Positions 43,052 through 51,956 of a stretch of 64,000 bases of DNA are shown here, one piece after another. Source of the DNA: Phaeosaccion multiseriatum (Eukaryota; Ochrophyta, other classes); assembly GCA_965112735.1 (NCBI GenBank), contig OZ218965.1, positions 744,001-808,000 of the forward strand. The letters run 5' to 3'. Numbering within the stretch: the stretch's first letter is position 1; the number at the start of each line of letters is the position of its first letter. Made by a program: the position numbers and the translations under genes. Under the pieces are notes generated by a model, which was not told the origin of the DNA, did no database searches, and was given only the letters and a program-made list of their open reading frames with translations.

Positions 43052-46000
43052 TCATCCTATGATATCTTGAATGTGCTCCCTTACCTTCTCAACGTAATCA
43101 GCCTCATACTGCTGTTCCTCGTACTCCTTGCCGGTTTGATTCGAAAGCTCAGGCAGAAGCTTCTGCCAGGCCTCCGGCCAGCCTTTCTCCGGTTCATCTT
43201 TCTCCCTCCACTCGTCCCACTGCTTGTCTATCTCGGGATGAGCCTTGAGCAGCCGCTCCGTTCCGTCGTAGCAGTCGCCAGGGGTGAGTTTGTAGAAGAG
43301 GGGCACCACCAGGAAGTCCTCCTCTTTCTTCTCAAGCCTCTCCATGAAAATCTCTGTCTCCTTGAGGCACCACTCGCGGCAGAGGAACTGTGGGCTGAGC
43401 ACCACCAATCCGATCTTGGCCTTCTTCGCCGCACTGACCATGTAGTCGGGAGCTTGACGACCGAGTTGAAGATCCTCCCTATCCAGAAAGGCCGTTACAC
43501 CGCTGTCCCACAGCGCCACCCACAGGTTGTAGACAAGCCCCCACTTGTCCGGCCCGGCGTGGCTCAAAAAGACATCGAACTGCGCCGCGTCGTCCTTGGC
43601 ATACTCGTCGCCGAGCAGCCTCAGCTCGGCCGCCAGGGGTTGCCGTCCGCTTGCAATCGACTCCATGGATTCTTCAGGGGACATGAAGGCTAAGCCCTTG
43701 AACCTCTCGCCCAGCATCTCTCTGATCCAATTGCGAACCATCCCCCCAACCTCCCTACAGTTACTCTGGACGTCGCTCGTCACGTACAGCAGAAGATCTC
43801 CCCCTTCTACCATGATCAGAACGTCCAAGTGGTTCACCCGAAGCGCAGCGGCGTACTTGGCGCACGCGCGGATCTGGACGACCTTCTTGTGTGGCTCTTC
43901 GCTTCGCTTTCCCAGAAACCAGGCAAGCAAAAAGGGCAGCGTCCCAGACGGGAAATGAGCATTGCACGCCTTGAAATGGCCTCGAGTACACTCCTCCGAC
44001 TTCGCCTTGAGGAAAGTCGTAACGACCTTCCGTACATCAGTATTGCCACCCCCCCCCAATCGGAGCCTCGTTGGGGCCACGTACACGTCCTTACGGCCCT
44101 CCTCGTCTTTGAGTCCGGTCACGGGCAGGATCACACCGTGCTGAGCCAGTGTCTCGAGCATGCCTTTGAAGAACGTCGTGTCCTCTTCGAGCCGCTGAAA
44201 AGCCTTCTTCACTGGCACACCTTCTTCGCAGGACGCAGCACCGACTTGGTGTCCCACGGACACCCAGAGCTGCCACAGGCAAAAGAGATAGTCGGAAGAA
44301 GTCGTTGCTTTGTCCAGGAAGTTTCTCTCCTCCTCGTGAAGAATATCGAACGACGGGAGCTCCATAAGTTCGTTGGTCCCAGTGTTGCTATGCGCCATAT
44401 CCCCAAGCATGCTGCGCCACAGTGCGTGTTTCACCGTGGCTTCCGTGAGTTTGTGGGAAGCAAGTGGCTTGACCAATGCCATCAGCCAAAGTGGGTTGAC
44501 GTGCACATACCCCTCCAGCCACAGCACCGCTCCCACCGCCTCTTGCAATTTCAAGGCCACCTCAAAAGTCTTCTTGGGGTCCTCTATGTCGAGTTGCTCA
44601 GCTCCCTCGGACTTGCTCCACTTCTCCTGCAGCTTGTTATCACCAATGCACAGCTCGTCTTGGCACGCTTCTAGCGTGAGGCGTACCGTCACCCACGGGA
44701 GGGGCACCATCTTTCCCACATCCGGGAACAGCGTGCTGGGTGTCTCCTTGGTGCTGCCCTCCAACGCGAGCCACTCAATGTACTCGCGAACCTCCTGCAC
44801 ATCATTCTTGTCTGTGAGATCGACAGCCCAGTACTTCTCTTGCACCTTCAAAGGCTCTATGGTTCCAGCGCGTTTCCTATGTGTCTTCAGAACTCTGTCC
44901 ACTAGTTTCTTGACGTCACGCACTACTTTGTCAACGCCCCCCCGCCCCGGCTCCACGGTATCAACGTGAGATCCCAAAACAACCACAACACTGCCAGGCG
45001 CGTATGCTTGCAGAGCATCGAGCCACTCAATGACCAAATCGCGTTCCGCTGCCTGTGATCCCCCGCTGAAGGCCTCGAGGTTAATGGTGAGTACGTACAA
45101 CGCCCGCGCAGTCAGACAGAGCTGGTGGTAGGCGTAGTAGTCTCGCTGACCCGCAAAGTCCCAAATCACCAATTCCAAAGGCCTACTCTCGTCCTCCCCC
45201 AGCCTTACTGCGTGCGTCTCGATGCCAACCGTCGACTCATCCTGTCCAACAGCAGGATCCCTTTGTCTCCCCATTAGAGATAGCGCCAAGGTCGTCTTCC
45301 CTGCCTTGTGCCGCCCCACCAACACGACCTTGAGTTTCCACGACCGCTCCTCGCCTTGACTCAGGTCGATCCAATACCGCTCCACTGCCTCAAAGCCGAC
45401 AGCCACCACATCGGCGCTGGGTGCTGTCCAAGGATTGCCGTGGAGGTGTACTTGTAGTGTTTGCAATTTTGAGAGCTTCTGCAGGCCTCTTGCTGCGTCA
45501 AGCGATATCTCTGAAAACGGGCAAGCAAGAAGGGAGACGATTTTCACTCTTGTCAGTATTTCAAGTCAAAGGGGCGAGGAAAGTTCTTTAGTCACGCTGA
45601 GCTCCAGGCCAAAGGATGTGAACGGGGCTCGCGTACCACTCACCAGTGAGTTTATTGTTGATGAGGTCCAGTTCCTCAAGGTTCTGAAGACCTCCAAGCT
45701 CGTGTGGAATGCTCCCTGCGGATGGGTGGGAAGTTCTTGGTCACACTAGCATCAAGTGAAAGGGACGCGAACGGGTATGCGTACCACTCACCGGTGAGCT
45801 TGTTGTCGCCGAGGTGAAGAGAAGTCAGCTGGCTGAGACCTCCCAACTCCTTGGGAAGGTCCCCTGCGGATGGAAGGAGAGCTCTTTGGTCATACTAATA
45901 TCAAGTCAAAGGGACGCGAACGGGTTCGCGTACCACTCACCAGTGAGGTAATTGTTGTTGAGGAACAGTGTCTCAAGGTTCCGAAGACCTCCAAGCTCTG

Positions 46001-47195
46001 GTGGAATCTCCCCTGCGGATGGGAGGAGAGTTCTTTGGTCACACTCATATCAAGTCAAGGGGACGCGAACGGGTTCGCGCACCACCTACCTTCTAGATTG
46101 TTCCCGTGGAGCCAAAGTTCTCGAAGGTTCGGAAGCTGTCCAAGTTGCGGCGGAATGCTCCCTGAGATGTGGGGAAAGTTCTTCAGCCATACTAATATCA
46201 AGTCAAAGAGACGCGAACGGGTGTGCGTACCACTTACCGGAGAGCTCGGTGTGGAAGAGGTACAAAACCTCAAGCTTCTCCAGACTTCCAAGTTCGGCTG
46301 GAATGCTCCCTGCGGAGCGGAGGAAAGTTCTTTGATCATACTATTTTCAAGTCAAAGGGACGCGAACCACTTACCAGTGAGCTTGTTTGAACCGAGAATT
46401 AAGTGCTTAAGCTTCTCCAGACTTCCAAGCTCGGGCGGAATGCTTCCTGCGGAGCGGAGGAAAGTTCTTGGGTCAAGTGAAAGGGACGCGAACGGGTGTG
46501 CGTACCACTTACCAGTGAGCTTGTCGTCGTAGAGGTGCAGCTTTTGAAGGTTCTGCAGATCTCCAAGTTCGGGCGGAATGCTCCCTGCGGAGCGGAGGAA
46601 AGTTCTTTGGTCATACTGAGATCAAGTGAAAAGTCGAAGGTTTTGAAGCTGTTGCGGCGGAATGATCCCTGAGATGTGTGGGGAAAGTTTTTCAGCATAC
46701 TACAATGTAATATCAAGTGAAAGGGACGCGAACGGGTCGCTCGACTACCACGTCATGCCGCTTCATCACATTTTTTTTGCCCCGCTTTGCTTCGTCCTTC
46801 CCGAATATTCTAGACCCATCACATCGTTACTTTCTTCTTCCGTCTCTCTCACCTCTGAGGTTGTTCCAGCCCAGGTCGAGCTTCACAACATGGCCATTCT
46901 CTACGGTCACTCCGACCCAGTTCTCCAAAGATGCGTCAGTGTTCCATCCTTTCTTGTGATTCCAAGCGGGTCCGCTCGTGGCGTGAAAGAAGGCTGTGAG
47001 AGCTCTGCACTCCTCATGGTCAATATATGTTGTCTCCTCGGGGACGCTGTGCGACGAACCCATCGGACGGTGTTCTTGCCCCTTGGTCAGGGCAGGTAGA
47101 TCCCGGGGATCCGGGCATTGATTAGTTTGAGTACCCTTAGTTAAGGAGAGCAACATGTGACTCTTTAGCGGTACAGATCCGGTACACGCGATCAA
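43052..47195 (-). CDS. LRR-ROC-COR-TIR protein, copy C
   Basis: Close paralogue of copy B. The 3' exon 43052-45510 keeps the ROC domain (GRHKAGKTTLALSL, DFAGQRDYYAYHQ), the COR region, and the TIR domain (QFDVFLSHAGPDKWG, FLDREDLQLG, CREWCLKE). The first coding exon is 46853 to about 47063 (MGSSHSVPEE, likely start) or 47195. It codes an intact LRRNT-like cap, RALTAFFHATSGPAW then NTDASLENWVGVTVENGHVV. Between them lie about eight one-LRR exons. Relative to B the protein lacks the basic tail: one A is missing in the ATCATTAGGATG region, so the frame ends at DIIG while tail-homologous DNA persists to about 42960. Copy C has the cleaner LRR array and looks the more likely to be functional. Confidence 0.83.
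45644..46680 (-). repeat. Array of about 8 one-LRR exons, copy C
   Basis: 72-bp exons (45644-45715 is exact) with left ends near 45644, 45792, 45942, 46091, 46240, 46377, 46514 and a truncated one near 46633. They have the same phase and the same conserved intron core as copy B. Confidence 0.85.
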
Positions 47196-47389
47196 ACAAG
47201 AGATGGATAATCAGAGATGATGTTGTATATTACACCCTTAAGTGCCATCTATGGTTGTCTAAAAGTAATGTCTGCACTGATGATGTGAAAAGATGTGTTT
47301 TTCCAAACTGAAACTGAAACTCGACTCTCCAGGTCTTGCAATAATCGGCCCTGCCCTACCCTCTGCTCTCTCTCCTGCCTCAAGACAGG
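47196..47389. other. Short intergenic region upstream of CIAO2B
   Basis: Shared 5' flank of ROCO copy C (-) and CIAO2B (+). No distinct motif recognised. Confidence 0.4.
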
Positions 47390-48256
47390 ATGGACGGTAT
47401 GGAGAAACAAAATGCGAACCCCACAGTCTACCAGACGGAGGTCACTCGGCAGAAGGTGTGTGCTGATGAGGCTTGGGCGGGTGTGAGGCCCAGGAAAGAT
47501 CTGATCCCCCCCCCCTTCTCCCTCTTCCCCGTCCTTCCTCCGCAGACAATCGACCTGGACGAGCTTGACAGAGAGGACGACGAGATGGGCGGAGGGGAGG
47601 GGGGGAGGGACGCCTTCGATGACGCCGAGGTATTCGAGATGATCCGAAACATTGACGACCCCGAGCACCCCCTCACACTCGAGCAGCTCAAGGTGGCCAC
47701 GGTACGGTACCACGTGCATGGAACTGTATGCCTTCACCACCACGGGTTGGCCCTGGAAGGGAGGCTCATTTACTTGCATTATTCCCTGATGCGGCTCGCC
47801 GTGTGCCTCATTTGCCGGGCACAAGTGTGGCGGATCGTCGCCCAGTCGACACACTTACCGCGACTCGCCACCTCCTCCACCCCCCCTCCTGCATTGCAAC
47901 TATCCTGCTACCTCACATCCACCCCCAGCTTGACCAGGTGCACGTGGTGGACGATGAGGACAGCACCGTGGACGTCATGTTCACCCCCACCATTCCCCAC
48001 TGCAGCATGGCCACCCTCATCGGACTCTGCATCCGCGTCAAGCTCCTCCGCTCGCTGCCCGCTCGCTTCAAGGTCAAGGTGCGTGTGTGCGTGTGCATGT
48101 GCGTACCTCTGTGTGCATTTAAAGCACTGCCCTGTGCCACAGGCATGCAAGGCTCGCGGTGTATTTTTTTTCTCTCTCCCATAGTTGTATTTACTTGAGG
48201 AGTTGCTCAAGAGCTTGAGCCCCGACTGTACCTTGAGAGGAGGAGGATTGTGACAT

Positions 48257-48311
<55 letters not shown>

Positions 48312-48599
48312 GAGTAGTGGCGGGGTGTTGTCCAATTTTTTGCAACAAATTGCCCCTCCCAACCCACCTACCTCACCATCGAAGCACCTCTCCATCTGCG
48401 ATGCTCCGCCCCTCCCCCCCTCTCTCTTGTAAAACTCTCTCCCCTCCCATCCCCACAGGTGTCCATCACCCCCGGCACGCACAGCTCGGAGGAGGCGGTG
48501 AACAAACAGCTCAATGACAAGGAGCGCGTGTTGGCGGCCCTCGAGAATACGCACCTCAGCGGGGTGGTCAACAAGTGCATTGGCAGCTCGGATCGCTGA
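47390..48599 (+). CDS. CIAO2B: CIAO2B/MIP18, cytosolic Fe-S cluster assembly targeting factor
   Basis: MIP18-family (DUF59) protein that, with CIAO1 and MMS19, delivers Fe-S clusters to cytosolic and nuclear apo-proteins. Four exons (47390-47455, 47546-47701, 47929-48078, 48459-48599) sum to 513 nt and give 170 residues, with every boundary in phase. Motifs: N-terminal [48 protein letters not shown] with the conserved reactive Cys, [20 protein letters not shown] and [19 protein letters not shown]. The acidic linker of exon 2 is Gly-rich as in relatives. The presence of DPEHP and the length fit CIAO2B rather than CIAO2A. Confidence 0.95.
48242..48310 (+). repeat. (GA)n microsatellite in CIAO2B intron 3
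   Basis: About 25 uninterrupted GA units. Confidence 0.95.
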
Positions 48600-49524
48600 C
48601 TGACTGACTGACTGACTGACTGACTGACTGAGGGAGGGAGGGAGGCTCAGCGACAAAGGAGGAGGAGGAGGAGGAGGAGGAGGAGGAGGAGGAGAAGGAG
48701 GAGGAAGAGGAGGCTGAGCAGACGATTGGGTTGAGGCAGAGGCAGGAGAGACACGCACGCGTCGGGCGTTGCGTGGTGGCTGCTGTGGGGGGGGGGGATG
48801 GCCAGGGAGCCAAGCAGTGAGGCGCATCGTGCGTGCAAGAGGGTGATGGGAGAGCAGCTGCTCGTGTTGGTTGTTCAAGACAACTCGCCAGCTGAAGAGC
48901 GCAGGAGCTGATGATGATATGATGATGAGGATGATGGGAGAGCAGCAGCTGCTCGTGTTGGTCGTACAAGACGACTCCTTCCCCCTACTTTCGCTGGCGA
49001 GGTGCTGCACGCTCGAGCCGCCGTAATGGGAGTCTCCACGCGCTGAGCGGTGGTAGGCAACACGCGAGGTGGGTGGGTCCACCTCGACGTTGTGGAGGGG
49101 TACCGCCGCTCCAGGTCTGGGTCCTGACACTTGTGGTTCGTTTTGCGCCCCAGCGGCAGGCACGAGGCGGCTCACACCAGCGCCACGCCGGGCTCAGCGC
49201 AGCCACAAGCGACTCGCACCGCCTCTGCTACTCCTCGCTGCCTAAGTGTGAGTGTGGGTACAAAGAGAGGGACAGCTTGGCCAGCACACCGCCTCCTTGG
49301 TCCGTTCGTCGGTGTGGTGAACATGCCCTGTCTGCCCCATCCGAAGAGACCCTCTCTGCCCCATCAGCAGTGGGATACAGCGTGTAGTCTACAAAGGAAT
49401 TCCCGCTTATCGTCGGGGGTGGATCGATGCGTACTCACTCGTCCCAACAGCTTTCAGAGACCACCTTCCTTCTCTGAAGCCTCTCTGACGTGCAGAGCTC
49501 CCCACTCTCTGTTCGCCTCTGCTG
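48600..49524. other. Intergenic region after CIAO2B
   Basis: Starts with (CTGA)n at the stop codon, then (GGA)n at about 48657-48698. There is a direct repeat of about 40 bp near 48846-48985 (GAGCAGC..GCTCGTGTTGGT..ACAAGACGACT). No supported gene. Confidence 0.5.
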
Positions 49525-49569
49525 ATGGATGAAAGTGATCGATCTATGGATGAGTTCTCATCATCTTCA

Positions 49570-49618
<49 letters not shown>

Positions 49619-49953
49619 CAGCAGCAGTAGCGGCACAGAGCAGCAGCAGAGATGCGGCCCTCCTGGACGCACTAAAGCGGGGACTGGAGCAAATGTGTAC
49701 AACTGATCAGCTGGGGCCTATGTGCACCAGCGGATGGCACCAGATGGCACCAGTTGATTTGATTGGTCGCACATACATGGTCCGCACCGCCCCTTGCGCA
49801 TCAAGGGGTGGGGTGCTGTGCGGTTACTTTGCCGTTACTGTTAGGGACGAGAGCAAAAGAGGAGACTCGGTATTTCAAAAGAAGAGAATCGACATGTTTA
49901 CAAATGTTTACACGGCAAACAATGCACAATACAAATCGTCAAATCGTCCGTAA
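49525..49953 (+). CDS. Hypothetical Ala-rich small protein
   Basis: A 142-residue open frame. The first quarter is Ser/Ala-rich and built on a (GCA)n run. The rest (ALLDALKRGLEQM, DLIGRTYMVRTAPCAS, GYFAVTVRDESKRG) looks like ordinary protein sequence, but I recognise no family. There are no splice partners and no neighbour support. It could be a real small gene or an exon fragment. Confidence 0.3.
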
Positions 49954-50047
49954 GACTTGTACCACAAACAACTAAGGCGACGAGTCGATTCTTTGCCTGG
50001 GTCCTGACAACTGTACACAGTCCCTCTGCTATCAGCTTGCGTTCTAT

Positions 50048-51907
50048 CTATCGTTCTTTCATCACCAACATGCCCGCCGTCTCCTCGTGCTTCTTCGCCC
50101 TGAGGTGGAGCTCATCGTTGATGTACGCCTGCAGATAGGGCAGCAGCACCCCGAAGCCGTCCTCGTTCCCCACCCCGCTGCCAGTGAGAATGTGCAGCCC
50201 TCCCCTTCCCTTGCCAATCTCGCCCTTCCTCCCCAGCCCCTCCACCTTCAACACGTGCCTAAGGGCCGCCTTGCCCGTCTCCTTGGTGAAGCCCTGCAAG
50301 TTCATGACCTTGCCCCGCCGGTCCCTCGCCCAATGCTCCAGCGCGCCTTCTCGGACCGCGTCTGCGTACAAACGGTCCTGAGCGGCCACCACCTCGTTCC
50401 GGCTCCGGCTCCAAGGTCCAGCTCCTGGAGCAGCAGGTGGTGGTACAGCATCCGCATCAGCAGCATGGGGCGCATCCCCATCGTCGTCAGGTGTTGGCGT
50501 ACCACCAATACCCGCCCCAAGGGCGTCAATGGCGGATCGATAGCACGAGTCGTTGGGCGGCACCCCCCTCAGCCGCATGTCTTCAAACACCTCCATTGCC
50601 GAGCTGATCTGACGGGCCTTGCAGCACGCCGTAATGACGGAGGAGTAAGTCATGAGGTTAGGGGCCACGCTCTGGTCAATCATGGCACGGAGCACCGCCA
50701 AGGCCTTCTCGTAGGCCCCGTTCTTGGCGCAGGCGGTGATGAGAGAGGTGAAGCTGATGATGTCTGGTCTGATGCCCTGCCGTACCATGTCATTCATAAC
50801 GCCAGCGGCTTGGGGTAGGTTGCCCACCCTCGCACAAGCGTCGAGAGCTGCATTGTAGGAGACGAGCGTGGGGTGGAAGCCTTGGGTCTTCATTTCATGC
50901 AAATACTCGAGCGCCTTGGTGTTGTCACCCGCCTTGCCACAGGCAGTGATGAGGGTGCTGTAGGTCACCACGTTGGGAGCAATCTGATTCTCTCTCATCT
51001 CGTTGAACACCATCAAGGCTCGCTTGTAGTCTCGGCCATTGCTGCACGCCTTCATCAGGCTGCCGTACGTCACCACGGTGGGGCGAAGGCCTTCCTGCTT
51101 CATGTCCGCAAGGAAGCCAAACGCTTCCTCCATGCGCCCCGCCCCACCCACAGCAGCAATGGCGGCATTGTAGGTAATCACATCAGGAGGTACTCCATTC
51201 GCTTTGGCCGCCCGGAGCAGGCCTGACACCTCGTCCCACCTCTTCTCCCAGCCCAAGGCCTGAATATCCTTGGTCAGGCTGATGCGCTTGTGCTTCAAGT
51301 TCCTGCCGCTACGAGTACCCCCATCTCCCGTCCTGACCTTTCCGTCCGCTGTTCGCGCCACTGGAGGGCCCCGATCCCGCCCTCGTCCGCCTCCCCTTCC
51401 TCCTCCTCCTCTTCCCCTGCCCCCTCTCCCACCACCTCTGGGTCCTCCACGACCACGACCCCCATCTTTCCCCCCCCGTGCCCCTCCCCGGCCGCCAGTC
51501 GCTCCAAACTCTCCCTGTATGTCCGCCTCCCACCCCTCCCACCCCGCGCTGCCGTACAATCTTCCTCTTCCTCCACCTCTTCCTCTCCGCCGGCTTCCTC
51601 CCAGTCGCGTCACCACCGCCCCTCCTTCTGCTTGTGCTGAGAGAAGGTGCGGCTGAGACCGCCGCCTTCTTCCCTCGTAGGCTGACATGGATGATGGAGA
51701 ACCCCACGTCTCGACGAGAGGCGATAGCACCAGATAGGGGTTGATCAGCCCCGAGGCATGGATAAAAGCCATCACGCCCTTTTCCTCCTCGCGTCGCCTT
51801 GCCTGACCTTGACGAACGTCTCCGCAACAGTTGCAATGGGCGCTGGGCGCTCTCTTCTCGCTCTTGAGCTGGAAAAGGAGTTGGGCGTCTTCAGATTTCA
51901 CTGGCAT
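50048..51907 (-). CDS. PPR-SMR protein, probably organellar
   Basis: Single-exon frame of 619 residues. The N-terminal 180 residues are Arg/Gly-rich with RGG/GRGRGG repeats. Then about eight pentatricopeptide repeats follow, with clear units such as VITYNAAIAAVGGAGRMEEA, VVTYGSLMKACSNGRDYKRA, VVTYSTLITACGKAGDNTKA and IISFTSLITACAKNGAYEKA. The C-terminus (MNLQGFTKETGKAALRHVLK, then LHILTGSGVGNEDG) matches the SMR domain pattern, with TGSG in the usual TGxG position. PPR-SMR proteins act on organellar RNA or DNA. The start may be Met46 (MAFIHASGL), which would shorten the leader. The gene is divergent from the sugar kinase with only about 50-185 bp between starts. Confidence 0.88.
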   Translation of the reverse strand: MPVKSEDAQLLFQLKSEKRAPSAHCNCCGDVRQGQARRREEEKGVMAFIHASGLINPYLVLSPLVETWGSPSSMSAYEGRRRRSQPHLLSAQAEGGAVVTRLGGSRRRGRGGGRGRLYGSAGWEGWEADIQGEFGATGGRGGARGGKDGGRGRGGPRGGGRGGRGRGGGGRGGGRGRDRGPPVARTADGKVRTGDGGTRSGRNLKHKRISLTKDIQALGWEKRWDEVSGLLRAAKANGVPPDVITYNAAIAAVGGAGRMEEAFGFLADMKQEGLRPTVVTYGSLMKACSNGRDYKRALMVFNEMRENQIAPNVVTYSTLITACGKAGDNTKALEYLHEMKTQGFHPTLVSYNAALDACARVGNLPQAAGVMNDMVRQGIRPDIISFTSLITACAKNGAYEKALAVLRAMIDQSVAPNLMTYSSVITACCKARQISSAMEVFEDMRLRGVPPNDSCYRSAIDALGAGIGGTPTPDDDGDAPHAADADAVPPPAAPGAGPWSRSRNEVVAAQDRLYADAVREGALEHWARDRRGKVMNLQGFTKETGKAALRHVLKVEGLGRKGEIGKGRGGLHILTGSGVGNEDGFGVLLPYLQAYINDELHLRAKKHEETAGMLVMKER

Positions 51908-51956
51908 ACTTCCCTCCTAAAGCGAGCAAGACTTCAAAAAACAAAGGAGGAGCGAT

